Source: Bacteroidetes bacterium UBA7368
GTDB taxonomy: Bacteria > Bacteroidota > Rhodothermia > Rhodothermales > UBA10348
DNA: 16,492 nucleotides
Assembly (NCBI GenBank): GCA_002469915.1
Contig: DKOG01000135.1
Location: 1-16,492 of the forward strand
Direction of reading: 5' to 3'
The notes below the pieces were generated by a model. It did no database searches, was not told where the DNA came from, and saw nothing but the letters and a program-made list of their open reading frames with translations. Made by a program: the position numbers and the translations under genes. Each line of letters starts with the position of its first letter. Position 1 is the first letter of the stretch. Below, one piece after another: positions 7,175 through 14,489 of the stretch.

Positions 7175-10100
7175 ATGATGAATAGAAAAATAGCGTCAGA
7201 TATGTCGAGCGATTTAGTGTCAGTATTCGCTGCAAAACGTACAGTCAGAAGCCTGGGTTTTCAAAGTACTCTTCTGTTGCTGATAAGCCTTTGTTTTCCG
7301 CTACTGGTCTCGGCCCAGGATAGAGTAGAGGCAGGCCGAGAGTATCGTCGAACAGGAGTTCATGACGGCAACTTGGTAGCTACTCGATATTCGAACAATG
7401 GTAATCTAGGAAGTCGATTTGAGCCACCGAAGATGGAGTGGCCAAAGGGTTCCGGCCAATGGTACGGTTTCGAGTTCGTGATGATGGCAGGAGCCGAAGT
7501 TCAGGATACTCAAGGACGATATATGCGCATCGTCTCTGAAAACTATACAAATGCAAGCTCCTTTGACGTCAGTCCTGATGGTACTCATACCTATGGATGG
7601 GAGCCTCTGGCCGGCTACTTTAACCCGGATTCATTCAATGAGCTGGAGTATCCTGCCATGAGTCATCTGGAAGAGACATGGCCCGAACCTTGGCCATTTG
7701 ACTACCCGGGCGACGCCGGGTCCCGTGATGGACTATGGAATGGGGAGTTTGGAGCTCTTGTCCGAGCCGATCAAGAGTCCTACTACGTTATGGACGATCG
7801 CAATAATGACGAGTTCGATTACTTTCCTTTTTCAGGCAGTGCGGTGGACTCGTCCGATTTTCCGACAGGGCGTCGTGGAATCGGTTTGCAGGTGGGAGTG
7901 CGAGGATATCAGTGGGTAAATGTGCAGGCAGAGGATATCCTGATTGTTCGCTACGACATTGAAAATGTGAGCGATAAGGACTTGACGAAAGTCGTGTTCG
8001 GAATGTACGTAGACCCTGCCGTTGGAGGTCAAGGTGATTCTGTAGACGATCTCGCAGATTTCGAGCGTCAGGATGATATCGTTTACATGTGGGATCGAGA
8101 TGGTATAGACAATCGAGGCCGTCCTGGTGTGGGGTATTTTGGCTTCGCTTTTTTAGAAAGCCCGGGAGATCCACTGGATGGCGAGGACAATGATCAAAAC
8201 GGAATTTCAGACGAGGTTCAAGACAACGTAGCTGGTACTCGGATTGAAGGGCAGGAGTCTATTATCGCGGAATTGTCTGCTCGGTATCTCATGACCGACT
8301 TTGAAAGTTTTTTCGGTAGCCCAACGCTTCTTCCGTCAGTAGAGTTTGGAGTATGGTGGACGGGTGATGAAGATGCCGATTGGGTGCCATTTAATGACTT
8401 AAATCGTGATGGCATTAGAGAGAGTAGCGAGCCGCTACTGGACGATAAGGGATCGGACGGATTAGGGCCTGATGATGATGGGTATCCGGGACCTGACTCG
8501 GATGGTACTGAGAACAATGGCCGTCCAGATCAGGGCGAACCCAACTTTGGGAAAACGGATAACGATGAGTCTGATCAGATTGGTTTGACCAGCTATGTTC
8601 TTCGTCCCGCCGGTAACGTAAGCGACGACGAGCGAGCTTGGCTAGAAATGGAGCCTAACCGATTTGGTGGGGAAATGCCAAGCAATCTAGCCTTCATTTA
8701 TGGATCGGGATATTTTTCCCTCCCGAGAGAAGCTACCCGGAAATTTGCCATTGCATGTCTTTTTGGACGCAATTTCGATGACATTCTTCGCAACAAGCGG
8801 ACCATGCAGAAGATTTATGACGCGGATTACTCTTTCGCGAAACCACCAAACAAGTCTCGATTGACGGCTGTTCAGGCTGATCAATCTGCTGTTCTGATGT
8901 GGGATAATGTTGCGGAATTCTCACGTGATCCGATCTACGGAACAGATTTCGAAGGATATATGATCTACCGGGCAACGGACCCGTCCTTCAATTCCATTAA
9001 GACGATTACAGACGCATTTGGGAATCCGATTCTATGGCAATCCATCGCTCAGTTTGATCTGGACAATGGACTTAAAGGTCCGCATCCCGTTCAGATTGGA
9101 GAAACAGGTGCTGTATTTAATACAGGTACCGACTCAGGTCTTCGATACTACTACGAGGATACCGGTCTAGATAATGGTAGGTCCTACTACTATGCGCTCG
9201 TTCCTTACGATGCCGGGTATGATCTAGACTTTTTTGATCGTGGTATAACTACTCGCGATAAACTTACTCCTATTTCCCCGAGCGAGGCATCGAAAATCAT
9301 TCAAACGGACTTGATCGGAAACGTGACGTTTGTAGATCGAAATACTGCTGTTGTGGTACCAAATGCTGTTGGGGCTGGTGTTATCCTCGGAGGATTGGAC
9401 GGCGAAATAATACATGATGGTCCGGGAACGGGAGCCGTCGAAGTAGAGGTCCTCGTTCCTGATAGTTTAGTGCAGGGAGAGCAGTTTAGAGTCTCATTCA
9501 CGGATACAACAAAGGCCTTGCTTACCCAAAGCATTCGCATTGATGAAATATCCAGCAACCGGATCGTCTACGAGGCCGCAGTATTTGACAGCGTTGATCT
9601 TTCTCGTCGATTGCTCTCAGGATTGAATTTTAGGATTAACACGCCGCCTGAGCCGGTTCCTCTCACCTATGGATGGATAGATGGGGACTCGAATATTAGA
9701 GCAACAATCGACATTGTTGAGTCTGCTCGATCTGTTCCCGTACCCGATGATATAGAGATCAGGATGGGTGCTCCTGGGGTGGATTCATCATTTGTACAAT
9801 TCGCCTTTGAACAACGGACGCCAGTCGATTTTGAAATTTACGGAGTAACCTCAGGACTGAAATATCAGTTCATTTTGGATGAGACGGGTGTGCCTGATGG
9901 GCGACTGAGTGCAGGAGATGTGATTACCCTCGTATTTGATCCTGTTGGATTCCGCTTCAATTTGGGTTGGCGTTTCACGTTTAGTGGTCCGGATGGCGAA
10001 AGTCCTCGGCTCCCTGAACAGGGTGATGTCTTTCGCTTGGATGTGAGTAAGCCATATTCATCACTGGATACCATAACATTTTCTACCAAAGAGACGCGTT

Positions 10101-10441
10101 ACGAGAGGGAAATAGCTGCCAGTGATCTCTCAAACATATATGTCGTTCCAGACCCATATATAGCAAGCGCATCGTGGGAGCGTCCGCTTTTCAATGCAAC
10201 AGGACGGGGTGAACGGCGAATTGACTTCGTAAATCTTCCACCACAATGCACGATTCGAATCTTTAACACTGCGGGTAAATTGGTTCAGGTTTTGGAACAT
10301 GACACCGTATTCGAAAACGGATCCGAAAGCTGGGATCTAGTCTCAAAGGACGGACTTACGGTGGCTTTTGGTGTGTATTTCTTTCATGTCGAGACACCGG
10401 ACGCGGGAGAGAAAACAGGTAAATTCACACTGATCAAATGA
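7175..10441 (+). CDS. Large exported protein with Asp-rich segment, FN3-like domain and T9SS-like tail
   Basis: This is a 1088-residue exported protein of unknown function. A long n-region leads to a hydrophobic core (STLLLLISLCFPLL) and a likely cut after VSA at about residue 47. There is no lipobox Cys. An Asp/Gly-rich stretch at about residues 395-470 (DLNRDGIRESSEP, GLGPDDDGYPGPDSDGT) looks like calcium-binding thrombospondin-type-3 loops, and a shorter one, DGEDNDQNGISDE, precedes it. A fibronectin-III-like region lies at about 556-695 (DFEGYMIYRATDPSF, then RSYYYALVPYD). The end (IRIFNTAGKLVQVLE to GKFTLIK) resembles a T9SS type-A sorting domain or FlgD-like Ig fold. An in-frame TTG at 7169 overlaps the receptor stop, but ATG 7175 (or 7178) is the likelier start. 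A later ATG at 7202 is also possible. Its stop overlaps the PorV-like start. It sits where a SusD would be, so a receptor-partner role is possible but unproven. Confidence 0.85.
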   Translation: MMNRKIASDMSSDLVSVFAAKRTVRSLGFQSTLLLLISLCFPLLVSAQDRVEAGREYRRTGVHDGNLVATRYSNNGNLGSRFEPPKMEWPKGSGQWYGFEFVMMAGAEVQDTQGRYMRIVSENYTNASSFDVSPDGTHTYGWEPLAGYFNPDSFNELEYPAMSHLEETWPEPWPFDYPGDAGSRDGLWNGEFGALVRADQESYYVMDDRNNDEFDYFPFSGSAVDSSDFPTGRRGIGLQVGVRGYQWVNVQAEDILIVRYDIENVSDKDLTKVVFGMYVDPAVGGQGDSVDDLADFERQDDIVYMWDRDGIDNRGRPGVGYFGFAFLESPGDPLDGEDNDQNGISDEVQDNVAGTRIEGQESIIAELSARYLMTDFESFFGSPTLLPSVEFGVWWTGDEDADWVPFNDLNRDGIRESSEPLLDDKGSDGLGPDDDGYPGPDSDGTENNGRPDQGEPNFGKTDNDESDQIGLTSYVLRPAGNVSDDERAWLEMEPNRFGGEMPSNLAFIYGSGYFSLPREATRKFAIACLFGRNFDDILRNKRTMQKIYDADYSFAKPPNKSRLTAVQADQSAVLMWDNVAEFSRDPIYGTDFEGYMIYRATDPSFNSIKTITDAFGNPILWQSIAQFDLDNGLKGPHPVQIGETGAVFNTGTDSGLRYYYEDTGLDNGRSYYYALVPYDAGYDLDFFDRGITTRDKLTPISPSEASKIIQTDLIGNVTFVDRNTAVVVPNAVGAGVILGGLDGEIIHDGPGTGAVEVEVLVPDSLVQGEQFRVSFTDTTKALLTQSIRIDEISSNRIVYEAAVFDSVDLSRRLLSGLNFRINTPPEPVPLTYGWIDGDSNIRATIDIVESARSVPVPDDIEIRMGAPGVDSSFVQFAFEQRTPVDFEIYGVTSGLKYQFILDETGVPDGRLSAGDVITLVFDPVGFRFNLGWRFTFSGPDGESPRLPEQGDVFRLDVSKPYSSLDTITFSTKETRYEREIAASDLSNIYVVPDPYIASASWERPLFNATGRGERRIDFVNLPPQCTIRIFNTAGKLVQVLEHDTVFENGSESWDLVSKDGLTVAFGVYFFHVETPDAGEKTGKFTLIK

Positions 10442-11502
10442 GCTTCCGAAGATACATATCCGTTGTATGCGTGCTGATCATGGTTTGCGTTGCACCCGTT
10501 GCGCAGGCCCAAGAAGCAGACTCTCCCTACGCGAACTTCGTTGAGGACGTATCAAATGCTGGAACTAGTGCTGCTGCCTTTCTCCAGATCGGAGTGGGTG
10601 CTCGGGCCATGGCAATGGGTAATGCGGGCACAACGTTGGTTCGTGACGCTACCGTTTTGTACTGGAACCCCGCAGCTGCAGCAAACCTGCCATCTCAAGC
10701 AACATTCACCTTTGATCACACAGATTGGCTAGTTGACACCAAGTTGGATTTCGTAGGCATGGTGTTTCGTGTGCCCGGTGCTGGCACGCTTGGGATTAGC
10801 GTTTTAGCTTTCGATGCGGTAGATAATCAGCCGGTTCGTACGATTCTTCAACCCGAAGGAACGGGGGAGTTTTACAGTGCTTCCGACGTGATGTTAGGTC
10901 TGACTTATGCTACGTCATTGACCAACAGATTTTCAGCTGGAATAACTGGTAAGTATATCCGCGAAACACTGTGGAATGAAACGGCAAGAGCGTTGGCCGT
11001 TGATCTTGGAATCTTGTACCAAACCCGAGTAGAGGGCTTTGTACTTGCTGCAAGTATTCTCAACTTCGGAGGCAATATGCAGCTTGAGGGGCGAGATTTA
11101 CGGCGCGCCTTTGATGACGACCCATCCAACTTCAGTAATAATCAATTAAACGTCAGTTTTGACACGGATACGTTTTCTATCCCTTTGACGTTTAGGTTTG
11201 GGTTTGGTTATGAAAAACAAATATCTGACTATCACCGAGTGACCCTCGCTGCCGATCTGACAAATCCATCGGATAATAGCGAATCGGTAAATCTCGGAAT
11301 TGAATACACTTTTGGCAACACGCTCTCCCTCCGTGGAGGCTATGCAGCGTTGTTTGAGCGCGATAGCGTAAGCGGGCTTTCTTTTGGTGTCGGGATTAAT
11401 CGCCGACTGTTAGATCGAATCCGGGTAGTTGCCGAATACTCCTACGCTGACATGGGCTACTTGGGTAGTGTCCAGCGCTTCACGCTAGGTGTAGGTCGCT
11501 AA
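10438..11502 (+). CDS. PorV/PorQ-family outer-membrane barrel protein
   Basis: This 354-residue protein has a signal peptide (cut after AQA at about residue 24). The family signature FLQIGVGARAMAMGNAGTTL then LYWNPAA lies at about residues 48-80. The rest is a series of amphipathic strands consistent with a FadL-like barrel, ending in LGVGR. PorV in Porphyromonas is the shuttle that receives T9SS cargo and hands it to the attachment complex; PorQ is a related barrel. Many Bacteroidota carry several paralogues, so this need not be PorV itself. Its ATG overlaps the stop of the preceding gene (ATGA, 10438-10441), a sign of translational coupling. The two downstream genes encode proteins with T9SS-type tails. 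A dedicated shuttle or surface anchor for these cargos is the natural inference. Confidence 0.9.
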   Translation: MSFRRYISVVCVLIMVCVAPVAQAQEADSPYANFVEDVSNAGTSAAAFLQIGVGARAMAMGNAGTTLVRDATVLYWNPAAAANLPSQATFTFDHTDWLVDTKLDFVGMVFRVPGAGTLGISVLAFDAVDNQPVRTILQPEGTGEFYSASDVMLGLTYATSLTNRFSAGITGKYIRETLWNETARALAVDLGILYQTRVEGFVLAASILNFGGNMQLEGRDLRRAFDDDPSNFSNNQLNVSFDTDTFSIPLTFRFGFGYEKQISDYHRVTLAADLTNPSDNSESVNLGIEYTFGNTLSLRGGYAALFERDSVSGLSFGVGINRRLLDRIRVVAEYSYADMGYLGSVQRFTLGVGR

Positions 11503-11534
11503 AAGTACTTCCTCCCCATCCACCAACGAGAAAG

Positions 11535-14486
11535 ATGATGAAACGATGGTTATTCATTCTAATAGCGCTAGCCACAATGGCTGCGTTTTCCACGGCTAAT
11601 GCTCAGCAGGCGCTATTTTTTAACGAGATTAATGCCGATCCCGCCGGAGACCTGATTGGAGATGCAAATGGCGATGGAACTCGCAGCTCTTCTCAGGATG
11701 AGTTTGTCGAGCTAGCCAACATGAGTGCAGACTCCTTGGACCTGACCGGATGGATGTTGGGAGACGATGAAGCAATTAACTTCACCTTTCCGGACGGCTA
11801 TAAGCTTGCTCCGCGACATTTGCTGGTCGTTTTTGGAGGAGGGGATGTAACTGGTATTGACGGATACAATGCCGATCCTCTATTGACTAGAGTGTTCAGT
11901 GCAGATAGCACGGTCGGTAATGGGCTTGCTAACGGCGGGGAATATTTGGTACTCAAATCGCCAGATGGTACAGCAGATACCTATGCCGGTTATGGATCAA
12001 AAGTCGGTCTGGGTGCTCCTGCAACGGCAGCGACAGACGGTATTACGTTCGAATATGGTACGGATGTCAATGCTCCAGCCAATGATAACCAGTCTGTAAC
12101 TCGATCTCCCGATGGAAATACGACAGATGCAGAACCGTGGGCATTACATTCCACTGTTAGTTCTGCTCTCTTCTCTCCAGGGGTCACCGTCAGCGGTACG
12201 AACGTAATTCCCATACCTCCACCGACACTGACGGTGATCATTAATGAGATTTTGGCTGATCCGGCATCGGACACTGCGGGTGACGCTAATGGAGATGGAA
12301 TTCGTAGCTCCTCTCAGGACGAATTTGTGGAGTTGGCCAACGTCTCGTCTGACCCCGTAGACTTGACAGGATGGAAATTGGGAGATGATGAAGCCGTCAA
12401 TTTCACGTTCCCAGATGGTTACATGATGGCTCCTCGTAGTTTTCTAGTCGTATTTGGCGGTGGTGATGTGACCGGTGTTGATGGGTATGATGCAGATCCT
12501 CTAGTGACACGGGTTTTCAGTGCAGACAGTACAGTTGGTAACGGTCTGGCAAATGGTGGAGAAATCATCCTTCTCCACTCAGCTGATGGTTCCTACGATA
12601 CATGGTTGGCTTACGGAAGTAAGGCTGCCACGGGCGGACCACCCAATGCGGATAATTATCAGATCCAAATTGATGTCGGTGCCGCTGCAAATGCAGATAA
12701 TAGTATTACGCGTTTTCCAGATGGAAACGTCAATATTTTAGATCCCTTCGTACAGCATCTGACGGTCGCGAATGCTGCTTTTTCTCCTAATACAACTATT
12801 GATGGTCGCTCCGCAGTTCCGCCACCTCAGCCTCAGGTTACTGTCGTTATAAACGAAGTATTGGCCGATGCCATGGGAGCTGGTGATGCAAACGGTGACA
12901 GTGTAATCAATGCAAGCGAAGATCAGTTTATCGAGATCGTTAATACGAGCGAGGATACTGCAGTAGACCTTGGAGGCTGGCATGTGGGCGATGAGAGTGG
13001 GATGACGTTTACCTTCCCCGCGGGTTACATGCTTGCAAAACAAGCTATGGTCGCTGTCTTTGGTGGCGGAGATGTATCCGGTGCACCGGGCTACTCTGCC
13101 GATCCAATGTTGACGCGTGTCTTTGCAGCAAGCGGTGCTCTCGGAGATGGATTGGACGCTGCTGGTGACTTTGCTGTCCTCGCGTCAGGCGATGGCTCGT
13201 ACGATGCTTATGTTGCATTTGGCTCGAAAGCGGCTACCGGAGATCCCGCTATCAGTACTATGCCGGATGCAGAATGGGAGTTTGCCACATCTACGTCGGC
13301 AGCTGCTGATCAACAGACGTCGATTACCCGAAATCCAGATGGCAATATTTTGGCCCAAGATCCGTTCGTCTTGCACTCTTCAATAAGCCAGGTGGCTTAT
13401 TCTCCGGCTCAGACGACTGATGCGCTAAATTCCTTGGATGATTTCGTAGATGTTGAGCATCCATGGGGTACGGGCTATGCAATGCATTTCAATTGGTGGG
13501 AGCGTGATCGCGTTGAAATTCGTGATGCGGCTTCTCTCTTTCCGCTACGAATGGACCAGGGAACGGTAGAAATGTGGTTTCGTCCAGATTCAGTTCTCAC
13601 AGACGATACCCATGCCCCTGACTGGACTTATCTATTCGGCAAAAACATTGGTGGGAATAATCCGGGTGATCTTGGACTCGGTTGGCGACGTAGCGAGGGT
13701 CGCATGATTTTCTTCATGCAGGACGGCACAACCACAATAAACCTCGAACAAAGCCAAAAAGTAGATGAAGTGTTTTTCCCTCGCTGGTATCACGTAGCCG
13801 TAACGTGGAATACTGCGGATTCGATGCGCATTTTCTTGGACGGTGAGCAGAAGGCAGCCATAGAGTCTGCAGTGCCCTTGCTGGGTGGCGTAATGCCTAT
13901 GGCGATCGGAAATGGGGCCGCAGACCTGTGGAACTCACGCTTTGAAGGATTCCGTGGAATGATTGACGAAGTTCGCGTTTCCGTTGTGGAACGGTATACA
14001 GAGAACTTTGACCTTCCGACGGCACCTTACGCTAATGACGCATTGACGTTGGCATTGTGGCACTTTGACGAAGGAAGTGGTGAGACTACCGCGGATGCAA
14101 CGGGCAATGGCTTTGTTGGCTCTTTAGGCGGCTTGGACGTAGATGGAAATCCCGATTCCGCTTCGCTTCCAAGTTGGGTGGAGGTGTCGACAATTGTAGC
14201 AACCGAAACAACGGAGCTTCCGCTACAATTTGAGCTATCTCAGAATTATCCTAATCCGTTCAACCCGTCAACTGCCATCGAATACCTGGTTCCGGCAGTT
14301 TCGAAAGTAGATATCCATGTATACAACGTCCTAGGTCAGCGTATTACAACCTTGGTTTCAGGTGAACATGCTGCCGGTGTGCATCAGGTAACATTTGATG
14401 CATCCAGGTATGCGAGCGGAATGTATTTCTATACGCTTCGTTCGGGCACAACACTGCTAACTCAGAAGATGTTGCTGATCAAATAG
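11535..14486 (+). CDS. Triple lamin-tail-domain, LamG protein with canonical T9SS sorting domain
   Basis: This is a 983-residue secreted surface protein. The signal peptide is residues 1-23 (cut after ANA). Three lamin tail domains (LTD) follow at about 25-218, 232-427 and 435-628, joined by Pro-rich linkers (IPIPPPT, PPPQPQ). Each has INE-x-L/N-ADP or a close relative, a DANGD loop that looks calcium-binding, and FGGGDV. A LamG/concanavalin-like domain spans about 640-870 (GTVEMWFRPDS, RWYHVAVTW, FLDGEQ, and LWHFDEGSGETTADATGNG). The tail from about 893 has QNYPNPFNPSTAIEY, VYNVLGQRI and ends TQKMLLIK, a textbook T9SS type-A sorting domain. No catalytic domain is visible. LTDs occur in bacterial secreted nucleases and adhesion-like proteins, so this is likely a binding or structural surface protein. 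ATG 11535 or 11538 may start; GAG at 11528-11530 is a weak ribosome-binding site. Confidence 0.92.
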   Translation: MMKRWLFILIALATMAAFSTANAQQALFFNEINADPAGDLIGDANGDGTRSSSQDEFVELANMSADSLDLTGWMLGDDEAINFTFPDGYKLAPRHLLVVFGGGDVTGIDGYNADPLLTRVFSADSTVGNGLANGGEYLVLKSPDGTADTYAGYGSKVGLGAPATAATDGITFEYGTDVNAPANDNQSVTRSPDGNTTDAEPWALHSTVSSALFSPGVTVSGTNVIPIPPPTLTVIINEILADPASDTAGDANGDGIRSSSQDEFVELANVSSDPVDLTGWKLGDDEAVNFTFPDGYMMAPRSFLVVFGGGDVTGVDGYDADPLVTRVFSADSTVGNGLANGGEIILLHSADGSYDTWLAYGSKAATGGPPNADNYQIQIDVGAAANADNSITRFPDGNVNILDPFVQHLTVANAAFSPNTTIDGRSAVPPPQPQVTVVINEVLADAMGAGDANGDSVINASEDQFIEIVNTSEDTAVDLGGWHVGDESGMTFTFPAGYMLAKQAMVAVFGGGDVSGAPGYSADPMLTRVFAASGALGDGLDAAGDFAVLASGDGSYDAYVAFGSKAATGDPAISTMPDAEWEFATSTSAAADQQTSITRNPDGNILAQDPFVLHSSISQVAYSPAQTTDALNSLDDFVDVEHPWGTGYAMHFNWWERDRVEIRDAASLFPLRMDQGTVEMWFRPDSVLTDDTHAPDWTYLFGKNIGGNNPGDLGLGWRRSEGRMIFFMQDGTTTINLEQSQKVDEVFFPRWYHVAVTWNTADSMRIFLDGEQKAAIESAVPLLGGVMPMAIGNGAADLWNSRFEGFRGMIDEVRVSVVERYTENFDLPTAPYANDALTLALWHFDEGSGETTADATGNGFVGSLGGLDVDGNPDSASLPSWVEVSTIVATETTELPLQFELSQNYPNPFNPSTAIEYLVPAVSKVDIHVYNVLGQRITTLVSGEHAAGVHQVTFDASRYASGMYFYTLRSGTTLLTQKMLLIK
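11607..12188 (+). repeat. Lamin tail domain repeat 1
   Basis: This segment encodes residues 25-218 of the 983-residue surface protein. It is closest to repeat 2. Over 20 codons around the DANGDG loop (11661-11720 against 12282-12341) 19 residues are identical, while 10 codons differ in sequence, 9 of them silently. Confidence 0.8.
12228..12815 (+). repeat. Lamin tail domain repeat 2
   Basis: This segment encodes residues 232-427 of the same protein. It shares with repeat 1 the blocks RSSSQDEFVELAN, LTGW-LGDDEA, NFTFPDGY, VVFGGGDVTG and TRVFSADSTVGNGLANGGE. With repeat 3 it shares AYGSKAATG/AFGSKAATG and the DGSYD motif, so it is intermediate between the other two. Confidence 0.8.
12837..13418 (+). 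repeat. Lamin tail domain repeat 3 (divergent)
   Basis: This segment encodes residues 435-628. The calcium-type loop is altered to DANGDSVINASEDQF, so the Gly after the third acidic position is lost. FGGGDVSG and SADPMLTRVF are kept. It is the most diverged copy. Confidence 0.78.
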
Positions 14487-14489
14487 CGT

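Noticed and set aside
7788..8174. 128-codon antisense frame inside the large exported-protein gene
   Set aside because: It is a shadow of the Asp-rich sense frame, with no domain, signal or start context.
4428..10441. Standard SusC/SusD polysaccharide-utilisation pair
   Set aside because: The gene after the receptor lacks a lipobox and SusD features, and no glycan-degrading enzyme is encoded in the window.
11607..13418. Tandem repeat as a CRISPR-like or satellite array
   Set aside because: Units are about 600 bp, in frame, and differ mainly at silent sites, so they are protein domain repeats.
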